Positions 41,840-54,059 of a stretch of 64,000 bases of DNA are shown here, piece after piece (the stretch's first letter is position 1; each line of letters starts with the position of its first letter). The notes under the pieces are model-generated. The model was not told the DNA's origin, did no database searches, and saw nothing but the letters and a program-made list of their open reading frames with translations. Where the stretch lies: positions 1,133,614-1,197,613 of the forward strand of contig CACVBU010000971.1 in NCBI GenBank assembly GCA_902728285.1. Reading direction: 5' to 3'. The position numbers were made by a program, and so were the translations under genes. The DNA comes from Clytia hemisphaerica. Lineage: Eukaryota; Cnidaria; Hydrozoa; Leptothecata; Clytiidae.

Positions 41840-44060
41840 GTATTTTACTGACCGGTCTGTAAAATACACATTGCCCAGCAAAATCTCACTGGGGTTGGAT
41901 AAAAATTTATAATTTGGGTTAAGATTCATTGATACTTGTTAATTTACATCAAATTAAGTTAAATGGCTGCTTTTGCAATTTACAGACAAGTCTGTAAAAT
42001 ACACCAGGCAAATTCTCAGGCCAGGATGAAAAAATCAAATTTTAGTAGAGATTCATTAATAATTGATAATTATACATCAAAACAAACCTGAAACACAAAT
42101 AATTGCAGTAAAATTGCTGTTTTTGTATTTTACAGACTTGTTTGCAAAATACGCATTGTTGCGTTAAATCTTAGGCCAGAATAAAAATTGCGTGCTTGCG
42201 TGAATTGAATTGAATCTCATTTCCCTTCGCTTGGTTTCCTTGCAATATACAAAACATCGTTTACATATATAGGTATATAGTATCATTCTAAACTGTCAAG
42301 GACCGTAGCTTTGTATAAATGCTGACATACCATGTCTATAATTGTGTTATAGCAACTCTATCTGGTCTGCAAAATAATAAAATAGCTTGAGTTATTTTCT
42401 AAACAGCTTACTTAGAAGGTGTTATTTACTGTATACACATTAAAAAGACCAAAAATAAGTTGCTTAGACAAGAGTTATGTTTTGCATTACACAAAGTATG
42501 GTATACCTTGCTCAAGTGAGTTACGGCATGTCCAAGGTAAAAGTGAACCAGTTCCACTCACTTTCAAAATGTCAAACATAGCTGGAAAGAAGCGCCATAT
42601 GATGTAGATCAACGTGATGGGTGTTAGAAAAATTCAACTTGAGGCTATAAGTAGTTATAGCCCAAAAACCTGTATTATGACGTCATAGACATTACGTAAC
42701 ATTACGTCACGAAACTTAAAATTTAAATAACTCATAAACTATTAATGATATCAATATGAAATTTTGACAGAACAAATATATCGTAATTCTCTAGAAGCTA
42801 AATTTTCAAAATCTCCAGAAAAATGATGACGTCAGCATTTTTAAGCCATTTTCGATTTTTGGCTATAAAAAATGACGTCACCCATTTTTTAAAAAGATTT
42901 TTAACTTAGAAATTTTCTTACATCAATATTTATTTGTGGTCAAAATTTGACGTTTATATGACTTTTAGTTCACGAGATATTCAATTTTTTAGTTTTATGA
43001 CGTAATGTTTTGTAATGTTTATGACGTCATAATACAGGTTTTTGGGCTATAACTTCGTATAGCCTCAACTTAAATTTTTCTAACACCTATCACGTTGATC
43101 TACATCATATGGCGCTTCTTTCCAGCTATGGTTGACATTTTGAAAGTGAGTGGAACTGGTCCACTTTTTCTTTGGACATGCCGTAACTCACTTGAGTGAC
43201 ATTATTCGACCCAAACAGTTTCGCTAGAAGGTATTTATTATCAAGATATTGATCAACTAACAGTTGAAACATGCAATGAAAGGTGAACATTTTTCTAAAC
43301 ATATCCTTATGCATTATATTCCCCTTTTGTCGAAGTAGAGGTTTAACTTTTACATACCGGCGGATGTCATATTCAACTTAAGAACTAATTTTGGGTGCAT
43401 CGCCGGTACAAGAATATCACATAACAATGAGGGGAAATGACCTCTAAAGTACAAAATTTGACCCAGATAAGTATTCAAAACATTTTTGGAGCTTATTTTA
43501 ATATTTCTAAATGATCTGCAGTAGGCTCAGTTAACTTTTGGGAGCAGATTGGAGGCTTGTTACGACCTATCTTCCAAACCCAGTGACTTCTTGTAAAATA
43601 ATGATACAAATTTCATTTTTCTCCAGCAGTTGCTTTCATGTCTCTTCTTTCCAAAAATGTATGACACCTAGCCAGGGAAATTCGCTTTTTTAAACAATTC
43701 CATATCTAAAATAGTCAATGAAGCTCCAATTTTTGCGCCCAAACAAGTGTACTCTAATAAAATTAGATTTATTAAAATCAAAAGTCAAAAACACGCACGA
43801 TTTTAAGATTCGCTAACGAAACTACCGTGAGACCGGAATAAAAATTCATAATTTCAGTTCAAATTCATTAAATTTTGAGAAATTTACATCAAATTAAGCT
43901 TAAAACACTAAAAATTGGCGTAAAATGGCTGTTTTTGTATTTTACAGACCGGTCTGCAAATTACGCATTGTTGCGTGAAGTCTTAGGCCGAAATAAAAAT
44001 TCATAATTACAGTTCAAATTCATTAAATTTGGATAAATTTACATTTACGAGGTCTGTAAA
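41840..44060 (+). repeat. Dispersed satellite monomers with ACAGACCGGTCTGT palindrome
   Basis: Monomers of roughly 140-150 bp at about 41840, 41985, 42125, 43935 and 44045 share TTTTTGTATTTTACAGAC, a CCGGTCTG or related core, AAAATACGCATTGTTGCGT and CTTAGGCC-x-x-AATAAAAATT. The array is interrupted by the foldback element at 42.5-43.2 kb. The palindromic core varies between copies. Confidence 0.75.
42514..43198. mobile_element. Foldback element, about 200-bp arms
   Basis: The left arm (42514-42715) and right arm (about 42990-43198) are inverted copies beginning CTCAAGTGAGTTACGGCATG and ending inward in a TATTATGACGTCATA region. The loop carries repeated TGACGTCA motifs. The terminal CTCAAGTGAG is itself palindromic, so the exact ends and any target duplication are unclear. 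Confidence 0.85.
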
Positions 44061-44359
44061 ATGCATAAATCCTGGTCTGGAAAATAATAAAAAATTAAAA
44101 AATTAAATTTACGGCCCAAGATGAAACGATGATTAAAATTTGAACCCAAAACATCAACTTTATGAAAAGTTATGCACATCACAATCAGTATGGTATATAC
44201 CTTAAAAATGGTGCCATCCAAAAAACTTGTTGTGCCTACAAAAACTTAGTACAATTTTCTTTAAAACCAATGATATTCACGACACAAAAGCTGTTCGTAA
44301 AAACTTCTATGACCACTCATTTTTCTCGTCTTGGAAAGCTCTTTCAGTCCACTAAGGGA

Positions 44360-44530
44360 GCGGTCATAAAGTATCTACTAGAGGGGGGTGGAGGATATTT
44401 TGAAAAATCCAATAAAAATTTCGCACCCCCTCCCCTAACCTGGAAAAAATTTTCGAACCCCCTCCCCCTCATAAGGCCCAATATCTTTTCACACCCCCCC
44501 CCTACTACAAAAATTTTTACGCGAAAAAGA
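44360..44530. repeat. C-rich low-complexity element fragment
   Basis: Begins GGGAGCGGTCATAAAGTATC, then alternates TTTCGCACCCCCTCCCC, TTTCGAACCCCCTCCCCC and TTTCACACCCCCCCCC at about 45-bp intervals. The overlapping 145-codon open frame has no protein-like content. Confidence 0.55.
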
Positions 44531-44969
44531 ATTCATACAGATGCGGTACAAAGAGTATTATTTGTTTGTATGACAGTTCTTTATGTCAAAATAAGGTAAG
44601 GGAGATAATTTAGCCCTGTTAAGTTAAAGTATAACAGGGTTAAGACAAGAATCATCAAGTGGTTTTCTCTGAGCTTCTGTAAAATTTGGAAAAAAATACG
44701 GTTTATTTTCCCCAGTAGCGATCTGGCTTTTTTCCTTAATTTGCGCCCTCCATTATTAAGTGAAAATATTAAACTGTAAGAGCAGTATGGTTGAAAGTAA
44801 CGCCCGGAATCTTCGAGTCAAGAAACTTGGAATTTGTTTTTTGTAATTTGATATGTTAAGGTGTTTTGAACAAAGGAGGCGCAACCATGGTTTGCGCCGG
44901 CGGAAAGTTTTTTAATCTGTCTGAAATGCCCCATATTATACCGGGTGTCCCAGAAAAAAGTAAGGTAGA

Positions 44970-45075
44970 ATGTGATAGGGTAGGCATTTTCAAGGTAATA
45001 TCTGACAGGGTAGGCTTTTTCAAGGTAATATCTGACAGGGTAGGTATTTTAATAGCAGCTCGTATCTGACAGGGT
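44970..45075 (+). repeat. 30-bp tandem repeat, about 3.5 units
   Basis: Units of the form GGGTAGGCTTTTTCAAGGTA plus ATATCTGACA at 44978, 45008 and 45038, followed by a degenerate fourth. Confidence 0.85.
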
Positions 45076-45317
45076 CGATTTTTCAAACTCCAGCGACACG
45101 TCCCCGTCGGTCGCCAAGGCTAGTGCCCCCCGGGGGGGTTAGATATAAGGTTATTGTGCATGGTATTTTGGAAGGATTGCTTGCTGTTAAGTTCAATTTT
45201 GCTGAACTGCAAAAATTAGTTCCCCAAAAACTATTTTCCCTTATTTTAAGGTACCTTTTATGCTTTTCATTTATTTCTGTTTTCTTTTTTATAGAATTAG
45301 ATATTAATCAACTATGA

Positions 45318-46591
45318 ATGAAAAGGGGAAAGGTTATCGAAGAGCCATTTCAGATAAGCGCTCTGGAGGAGATACCAAAAAAAAACATAAAGGAAGTTTC
45401 AACACTTATAGTTCATAGAATGAAGCCAGTCCCAGTAGGAAAACTTAAGAGGTATGAACCTGCACAACCAAGGGATTTCATTGACTTTTCATCATATTAA
45501 AAGTTAACACTGAAAAATGTAAAGGATGCTTGTGAGAAGTTCTATGGAGAAGCAGCCGGCTCTTGTGATGTTCTTTATGATGTGTTAGGACCTTCTTGTT
45601 CATTGGATGAACAACTTTCTGGGATGACATTTTTCCGTGTGCGGTTTGTCAAGCCGTCAGAGATTTCCAATAAACCTATATCATCTTCAAATCAAACCAA
45701 CCGCATGTCCTCAAAGAGAGAAAATGACAGTGTAAAAAGTGTTCTTTTTTCTAAACCAGTCAAGAGTAAGAGGAAAAGAAAAGGACATCAGTCTTGACTT
45801 CAAAGCAACCTTGCCCACAAAATAGTATGCCAACATCTATCTCCATCGGTGACCTCTTAAATGCAGGAAAGCTGGTGATTCCAACAGAGGAGAAGGAAGT
45901 ACCATTGATACTTGAATCTTTCAATATAAAACATGGAATATGGCTGAAATAAACACCTTTAACCTTTCGTATGCAATTACAAAAGTTTGCTGAGGGAGGA
46001 TTTCGTAATGCATTTAAAGCGTACACAACAGAGAATGATGCGACAAAAATGTGGGTCATTAAGAAATTTAAGGCAACAGCTTAGGAAGTATGTGGGCCAC
46101 GCTATGAAATGACCCTTGAGCAGCACACTCGAAAACAAGTGCAGATGCATACTGTAGCTAAAGCTATCACAGTGAATTGTGTTACAAGGCCTGGTTTTCG
46201 TGAAAATTCTTGATGGTGAGCCAGTTACAGTGGAGCCTTTTGTTGACGGAGCCTTCATCAAGTATCTTAATAATGATGGTGTACCATGTAAAGTAAGAAA
46301 TGACTTGAATTTCATGTATGAGAAGGCTGAAGCTCTTACAGATTTTTCGTACTAAGAAAGTGATGAGAAATTGCTCCTTGTCGACTTGCAAGGCAGCGGT
46401 TACACCTTGTACGATCCAGAAATTGCAACAGCAGATGAACTTCAACAAAATGAAAATGAAAGATATTTTTGTGCAGGAAATCTGAACGAAACTGTTTTCA
46501 CCGACTTTTTCGATGCACACAAGTGTAATATTTACTGTAGGCTTCTCGGATTAACAGAAGTGGAATTGGAGGATCCATCAGTAAATCCATA
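45318..46591 (+). pseudogene. Alpha-type (atypical) protein kinase pseudogene
   Basis: The first part (from 45318) encodes VSTLIVHRMKPVPVGKLKRY, a TAA at about 45498, then LTLKNVKDACEKFYGEAAGS and a K/R-rich tract to about 45797. The kinase domain follows: FAEGGFRNAFKAYTTE (glycine-rich loop region), MWVIKKFKA (the likely ATP-binding lysine), a TAG, YEMTLEQHTRKQVQMHTVAK, then after a frameshift near 46190 VKILDGEPVTVEPFVDGAFI, KYLNND, a TAA, LLLVDLQGSGYTLYDPEIA and a C-terminal zinc-type segment ERYFCAGNL...FFDAHKCNIYCRLLGL. DLQG-G, D-P-x-I and the C-x-x-x-C end identify the alpha-kinase fold (eEF2K/MHCK family). At least four stops plus a shift make it non-functional. No intron interrupts the 1.27 kb, so it may be a retrocopy or an intron-poor family member. 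Confidence 0.85.
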
Positions 46592-46663
46592 AAAGACTGG
46601 CTGTCGAAAACATTATTTTATTCGCATTGTTGCTGGCTTTTCTGTTTGTTTGAAAATTTGCTA

Positions 46664-46883
46664 CCTTAAGGGAACTTATTTTGGCGAGTACTAATTTTGG
46701 CGAAATTGGCGAGCGAACTCGAAATTCGCTAAATTTAGTTCCCACCAAATTTAATTTTTAGGTCATTCGTCAAATTCAGTTCTCGCCAAAATTAAAAAAA
46801 ATCGTTGATTCGCCAAAATTAAAAAAGAATTCAAATCGACTGTTCGCCAAAATTAGTTCTCGCCAAAATAAGTTCCCTTAAGG
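46664..46883. mobile_element. 220-bp MITE, CCTTAAGGGAACTTATTTTG ends, TA target
   Basis: The ends are inverted (CCTTAAGGGAACTTATTTTG and complement), with TA on both sides (46662-46663, 46884-46885). The interior repeats TTCGCCAAAATTA. It begins 73 bp downstream of the alpha-kinase stop codon. Confidence 0.92.
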
Positions 46884-46889
46884 TAAATC

Positions 46890-49800
46890 TTTTGTTTGGT
46901 ATTTTTTGTTTCATGCTGAGTTATAGTTTTCATCATACAATCATATTCCATCAATTTTAAGTTTTCTTTCGTTTGTTTTCTTCTTTCGTTTCAATTTGAA
47001 TTATTTTTGTTGTGGTACCCTAAAATTTATATTTTGTCTTTGGAAATTGGATTTATTCATGCTATTTTCAAGGGTGTTTAGAAATTAGGGTTTATTTCTT
47101 ACAAGATTTGCATTATGTTTATATATAGTTTGTATTTGTAATTACCTCTTAGTGGCTTTTCAGTAGCTAGGTTTTGATTTAGTTCTTTATTAATAAAAGT
47201 CTCTTTTAATAAAGAGCTGTCCCTTTAAGACATTCCAGCCCAGCCAATTTATTTTTTAATGAACGACACTGAATTCGAAATAATCGAAATAATAAGTAAA
47301 TCAAAGTGCCATGGGGCAATTAGGAAAGATTGGGTACGGTTGACATTTGTTTGATTTATATAAGTATACAAAACATTCTTTTGTAGTAATACAGTAATTT
47401 GTTATAGTATTATTATAGTTCCATCAGTTCGAAAATGTTTATAGTTTTATTTCAAGTGAAAACTTATACTCTTATTTTACTTTTTCGGTTTTCCAATTTC
47501 TGCTTCAATTTTGGCTGTTAGAGTCCTCTTTTATTTTAAGTAGACATTGTGTTGACAATCTTAATTTTTTGAGATTGAAGAAGTCGGTTTTCAGCAATAT
47601 TCGTTATTGAGCAATTCATGTTCCATACTTTTCAAGCTACTAAAAATACAGTTGTTAAAAAAAAAAAATTTTCTTATTTATTTTTGCACTGAGACCCCTG
47701 CTGTACACTGACGTAGGATTATTATTGGACCTTCAAAGTCCTTAGAAAATTAAACCAAAAACATTTAAAATCTTTTATTTAAACTCTCATTCCAACCAAG
47801 AATCTGAAAATTTTGAGCTCTTGTCAGATTTTTGAGATTTTTTTTACATAGTAAGTAAAACTTTTCCAGATTCGAACGTTTTGCAATGCAGTGACCTCGC
47901 AGATTAAAATCACCCACCTCGTCGTGAGTGAAGTCGAATATTCTCGTAGAAATTTGGCCTCTGACGCTCGTGGTACGATCCCACTGGTTAAGGGAGGGAA
48001 TCTTCCGAGGCTCATCAGATATGTTTGAAAAAACCATTCATTTTTTAAGGAAAAAGCTTGCGTTGATTGGCTCGCACGGAGAAATTTTTTCAGTCAATGC
48101 AAAGCGAAACCACTAGCCTGTACCGCCCCGAACGCCCACGGGCGATTTTTTTTTTTTTTAAATCTTGCAGTGGTGTTGGTCTGTTTCGGTTAGAGAACTT
48201 TTGTGTCTTAGTTTGTCTCAGACATTTAGAGACTTGTGAAAAAATGTCTCAGACACGGAATAGTGCCTAACCGTAACAAACTGTACTTCGCGTTATCTTT
48301 TCAGCGAAGAATAGTTTGGTACATGCTACGAAACCACAGGTTTGCAGTGTCCAGCGGAAGTGATCTGCTTGGAAATTTGTCAAAATACACTCGTTCTTGA
48401 TTCTCCACTTTGTGATTTCTCTTGCTAATTTAACGTATTCCCGAACTCCAATTACTAGGGAGATAATAATGACAGTGACAAAGCTGGGCTACGTGTTTTT
48501 TTCGCGTTATTTTTTAATTTTTAAAACGATTTTTTTTTTTATTAATTTTTTTTTATTTTTCTCATTTTAAACGATTTTTAAAATTTTCATTCAGAAATAA
48601 CAAAATATTTTATTTTTTAATTACTTTTTAAATTTCTTTCTTACTCGAAGAAAATAATATGTTGACAACGATGGGCCACCATTAGCATTGCCCAAAACAT
48701 GGTATATTCCGATTTTGAATAAAACAATTATTTTCTGGCAGAAGATAATGACTGAAATAGCCGTTTTTGCTAATTTTTAATGACCATTTGTTTTGTTCTT
48801 TTTCAGTCCCTTAACGTTTCTTTGTTTTCTTTTTTTTCTATTTCCATTCTATATTTATCATTAGGTAAGTCCATTTTGCAATCTGCTTGTTTTTATTTAA
48901 GGAAACTTAACTTGGTTCTGAGCCTGGAGCTCCTTATTTTTCAAGAGAATTTCAAAGTTCCTTATCAAGTTCCTTATTGACCAATTATGTCTCGTGTGTT
49001 TCATTGTTTCAGTGCTCGAGGAAATCAATGAAGTAAAATTTGCAAGTCTGTAGTTTTTTCCCGTGTTTAAGTCTAAACAGAGCTTTACGCCAAAAATACA
49101 TTCGAATTTTCAAATGTAAACAGCGCTTTGAAAATCGGATGTTTTTGAGTGTTCACACGAGCGCGCAAATGTTTTCGAATGTTTTGAAACAATTTATTTT
49201 AGTTCAATCTGGACAATCTGGAGAATGTTATTTGTCTTTTGATCTTTCGAAATCATTGAAATCATTTTTTTCTGAGAGGGGAAGGACTCTGATATTTTCT
49301 TTTTCTACATGTTGTATATTCTTTTCATGAAGCAGAGTCAAAATGTATTTTCTTTCAAAGAATTATGATTTATAATCAGGAAACACTTCCTAGTAATTTT
49401 TACTGCATTTTGGATGCACAAGTTTATTGGGAGGGCATTATTTTTGCCCAGAGTTATAGCTTCAGTTTTGATTTTTATTCACTTCTTTGTTGTTTACAAT
49501 TCTTTATTTTATTGTCCACAAGGCTTTAGCTTTTTTTGGTTTTGTCAATGATGATGATGATGGTGTTAGTGCAATTTAAGCACGAAGAAGTTGCGAAAAT
49601 GAAAAAACCGAGCTTTCTTCAGTTTTGAGATGTTTTTGAATTGGAAATGCGCGCTGGAGCTCAACTGCAATAAAACAAAGTTTAGTTAACTTTTATTAAT
49701 TGTGGATCCTTGATATTATTCAAGTCGCAGATGACACAGGAGCAAGAGAATTCTCTCACTGTCAACTGAAGAAGGAGTTGTGAAACTTCTACCACCTCAA

Positions 49801-50860
49801 AATTGGTCGAAATTCATGGAGAATGACTCAGCTCATTATTATTTGCTGGCAAATGCTAAACCCCCTTCACTCACCTCACTTTAGATATTTAATTTCTCTA
49901 CAGATGAGCTAAGGCTCTTTCATTTTTTAATATCCCTGTTCTGGCAGAATGTAGCGTAGATGAATATGCTATGTTATGCTATTATGATTTATGGTCTATA
50001 AAGAGAATGGAAGTAAAAGATGGGTATTTATGCTAACCATCCCTGTCTCACTGAAAGTATCTTCTTTATCTCTAAGGAATGATGGCACAAATCTTGATTT
50101 ATATTAGATTTATTTATATTCTTTCTTTTTCTTCTTCAGGATGTAGAAAAGATGGATTTCAGATGGTTTTGGAGCCATTTTTTTCTGATTTTTTTATGTC
50201 TGAGCAACAGAAAATTTAAAATATATTGTGCATTGTGTATCAAAAAGTCACTTTGTTTTGTTGTTCTAAATCTGATATCTAGTCCTTTTAGTTTAGATAC
50301 ATCCCTGCCCTATGAATGACCTATAAAATATTTCACAAGAAGAATAAAATTCATTTCTTTCCTTTCAATTTTTGCAAGTTTCTTGATTTTTGAAGTTCAT
50401 GTTTTTTCTTCCCCGTTTCCTTCACTTTTTTCTACGCCAATCAGATTCCGCGTCTTTTTTCCGATCAGCCAATCACAGTGGCTTGTAGAGGGTATTACGT
50501 AATTCTTTGTCTGGTCTGTAATTTTGATGTTTCCTCGAATCCAATGAATTTTCTTTAGCAGACTAAACATGGAAATGCAGCGATTTTATTAGCTATCAAA
50601 AAGCCATTTTAGATTTTCTTGAAAACCAGATAAATTGCGGACCGAACCGTGGGTCGGGGCTATTTTTTCATGGTCCCTATCTTGAATAACAGGAGATCAA
50701 AGTCTGGACTTCGAAATTTCCTTGGACAAAATAACTTCCTGAAGAAAATATTTAAGCCTTTAAATTAGCCCTGACCCTAGATCAGGTGCCCCTATGTGCA
50801 GGTCATCCTAAACAGTTGTTTTTGACCCTTAACTCTCGGCCGAGTCGTTGCTTTTTTTGA
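46890..50860. other. Long gene-free AT-rich stretch
   Basis: No coding segment, RNA gene or clear repeat pair could be supported over this 4 kb. Local features are poly-T/A tracts (48150, 48530-48560), a short GAT run at 49551-49564 and a GC-richer patch at 47870-48020 that gives overlapping open frames in several phases, a sign of composition rather than coding. Confidence 0.5.
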
Positions 50861-51279
50861 TAAACAGCAATTTTGAGACCTTACTTCTGTGGTCGTTTAC
50901 TCGCGGTTTTTGACAGTTTTAACAAAAGAGTTTGTCCTAAACTTCAGTTAAAAGGTTATATTTTCAAACTAAATCAATTACACAATATTCTGAACTTGTT
51001 TATACGTTTAAATTTGAGCTCAATACTCTTCATTATGAAAATCGCAAAATTTGATAAATTTTACAGACCAGAAAATTCACCTCATTGACACACTCGAGTG
51101 TTCATTGTTTAGTTTTGATAACCAGGTAGGTCCATAAAAGTATCACTTGTTTTATTTAATCTCAGCCTGAGAATTTATGGACTTTTTGCAGCCTCGAGTT
51201 CCTTGTAAACTTGTTCCTAGTAAAAAATAAATGTGTATTCTCAAATATTAAAACTGAATCAGACATTTTGAAGAATGGA

Positions 51280-51680
51280 ATTTATATGCCGGGGGGTACT
51301 TTTCTAAGGGTTGCTTTTTTCAAAAATTACAGAAATATTTCGAAAATTGGGAGAATTTTTGTAAAAAGGTCACCTTTTCAGCAAAATTCATTATCTTTAA
51401 GGTTCAGGGTTCCGTGGTTTGGCACACACACATACCCAGCATCCCTCGAACCCAGTACCTCCTCTGGGACTATATGTCAAGGGAGTTTGTTCTCAAGTGT
51501 GTCTGTAAAAAATTTCATGGCTCTCCTATGCATTGCACTCCCTGTAAAAATTGAAAACTGCAAACTCCTAATTTTGGAGCAAATATCAAATGGGACTCCT
51601 TGGGTGGAGAGCAGTCAGCTTTTGGCCGGAGGGGGGGGGGGTACTTAGGCTAAAATGGATGCTGGGTATGTTGGGACGGT
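51280..51680. repeat. Degenerate repeat with GGGGGGTAC borders
   Basis: GCCGGGGGGTACTTTTCTAA at 51289 and CCGGAGGGGGGGGGGGTACT at 51628 bracket about 340 bp. CACACATACCCAGCATCCCT (51428) is complementary to the GGATGCTGGGTATGTTGGG region at 51658, giving a small foldback. The 145-codon frame across it is not protein-like. Confidence 0.45.
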
Positions 51681-52171
51681 AAGAGTTGGTTTCAAAGTCT
51701 AATGGTCACGAAATGAACAATTCTAGGAATTTTTTTATTTAAAATGAAAAAAATTGTAAAAAAGTCTCTCTAAGGATAGAGAATTTTTCTAAAAAGTCTC
51801 ATTAAGGGTCCCTATTTCAGCAAAATCAATCTCTCTTTAAGGGTTGGTTTTTGGAGGTCCAATCCACACCTACCCTTCATACGCCAACTATAGCACCCCT
51901 CCCACTGGGCCTTTTGGTTTGCAAACTATCAAAAGTCAAGTGAGTTTGTTGTCAAGCGTGTCTTAGTACTAACTGAATCATCGAATTTCAGAAAACAACC
52001 CAGATTTGGGTCTAATGCGTGGGCAATTTTAGAAAATCTTAAAAATGGTTTTAAGGAAATTCCTGGATATCAGTTTTTCTCCTATTTCACCTTGTCTGCC
52101 CACTTAGATTGCTTGCACATTAATAATTAAGGTAACTGTTTTTTAGATTTTCTACCCTACACCACCTTAAA

Positions 52172-54048
52172 TGTGACTCCCCAAGCAATTTGAAGTACAT
52201 AAAAGTCCGATCGGTAAAAAGACCCATCTTCTTTGGCCTCTACTCGACCGGTCTTTTTACCTTTTGGGCCGCTTGGATATTGAAGAAGGCCAATGCGAGG
52301 CCGCTTATTAAAAGCGGCCACATAGTAAGTTTTAAGCCGCTAACAGCGGCCCTTAGCGGACATAAGCGGCAGACATAAGCGGCGGCCCTTAGCGGCCATG
52401 ATCGGCCCTTAGCTTTGTTTTTTAATTTACTTACATTTTCAAGTACATTTGGAACAAAGAAAGATTTTTTCAGAAATCAAAAAGTGCACAAAAAAAAGAT
52501 AAAAGGGAGTGCGCTCAAAATAAAGAAGGACCTAAGAAGCCATCAAATGTTGTAAAATAAAATAAAATGATTGCTTCCCCATTAGAGAAGGGGGAAAGCT
52601 TCCAAAAGGGCATCTTGCAGGCTTTGCTTTCTTATAAGCTCCTGATTTGTCACAAGCTCCTGATCTGTGACGTTTCGAATGCTTGATGCAACTTTTAGAA
52701 TGCGAGAGAGAGAAAATCACAGCGATCTGTTATCGGATTCAAAATTCTCATAAATGTAATTTTTGTAAAAAGTTTTGGTTAGTAATAAAAACTATTTGTT
52801 TTATCCTTGTTGTACTGATAATAAGTTTCTCCAGTGCAATTTTTTTGCCTGTAGCATAAACCCAGTAGGAAATATAGTGATTCCGATTTGAGGGATCTAG
52901 GAGGGGATTTCTAGGGATAGAGGGATCCCGAGAAAACGAAAGTACTCTGGTTAAGAAGAACTAAGAAGGATTTTCAGTGTATTTTCTTCGTTAAATGTGA
53001 CATTTATTCAAATAAATTTTCATCTTTATATGATGACTACAACTCGAATTATGTAAAGAAATGAGTCAAAGTTTCCCCGATTTTTCATACTTCCAGGACC
53101 AGATCGCTGTGAATCACGTGAAAAGAAAGAGACTCACTCAGAGGGAGTGTATTTCATCATTATTTTTGGTAAAAGTTCACGTGATAATAGGAAGGAAAGC
53201 ACGCAGAGGGAGCTCAATGTAAACACACATTTAGTAAAAGTCTGCACTCTGCTTCGTTCGTTTTTATGATTTGAAAAGAAATGTAAGAGAGTAAAGTATT
53301 TCGCTATTCAAAAATACTATATATAAACAATTTCAGAATCTGTAAGTAGTTAAAAGAACAATTTTCAAGACAACCCTGTCTCACCACGAACGATCCTTTT
53401 GTTAATATCCCCGTCTCAGTCAGTGGAATTCTCAATTATTATTCTAGACAGTGTAAAATTCTTTATAGCCGAAATTCGGTAAAACTTTAACCGAATTCCA
53501 CAAGCTTAAGCCGGATTGAATAATTACTTTTACCAAATTAGTTAAACTTACCTTTACCGAAGCGATTCGGTTAAACAGCCGAATTTAACCGAAACCATTT
53601 TACCGAAATTCGGTTATATTTTTGAGAAGATCCCTAAGATATAAGCGAAAAAGGATTAATTGATCGAATACAAGGATTAAATAATCGAACTAGGGAGATT
53701 AAAAATAATCGAATATAGGAGAATAAATAGTCGAATCAATAATCAAACTTCATATACGAAAATCTATTATATCTTTGAGAAGATCCCTAAAGAAAGCCGC
53801 TAAATAGGACGCTAGCAGCTAAATAGGCCCCTGGCCGCTTGGCCGGTCTCTCGGTCAAGAAAAAGCCTCTAATAGAGGCCTTGAGGCCGTTCTTGGAAAA
53901 ATTCCATCGGCCGCTTCATGGCCGATCTTCTATAATGTTAGGGCGCTTGAAATTTTACTTCGTCTGCTATGAAGGTTTTTACCCACCGGTTTTTACCCGC
54001 TTTAGCCGATCGGACTTTTGTGTACTTCAAATCGCTTGGTGAGTCACA
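52172..54048. mobile_element. 1.88-kb TIR element with AGCGGC subterminal repeats
   Basis: The ends are inverted: TGTGACTCCCCAAGCAATTT and TGTGACTCACCAAGCGATTT (reverse complement of the right end), followed in both by GAAGTACA-AAAAGTCCGATC. Just inside each end are clusters of GGCCGCTT/AAGCGGCC/TAAGCGGC motifs (52260-52410 and 53785-53930). Terminal inverted repeats plus clustered short subterminal repeats are typical of hAT-like or other cut-and-paste DNA transposons, where transposase binds the repeats. No transposase frame and no target duplication were found, so the superfamily is undetermined. Confidence 0.8.
53465..53765. repeat. Cluster of CCGAATTCGGT-like and AATCGAA repeats
   Basis: Multiple short palindromic units (ATTCGGTAAAACTTTAACCG, CCGAAATTCGG) lie at 53468-53625, then several AATCGAATA/GGATTAAATAATCGAA units to 53745. 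The flanking GAGAAGATCCCTAA occurs at 53622 and again at 53777. Confidence 0.6.
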
Positions 54049-54059
54049 AATGTCACTTA

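Noticed and set aside
44162-44599. 145-codon open frame
   Set aside because: Runs through a C-rich low-complexity repeat; no domain or codon-like pattern.
47820-48040. tRNA-Lys-like sequence on the minus strand (GATTTTAATCTG and GTTCGAATC)
   Set aside because: The anticodon stem and D-arm do not pair and the spacing to the B-box-like motif is wrong; at most a decayed tRNA-derived repeat.
51211-51648. 145-codon open frame
   Set aside because: Overlaps the G-run repeat and ends in a poly-glycine stretch; not protein-like.
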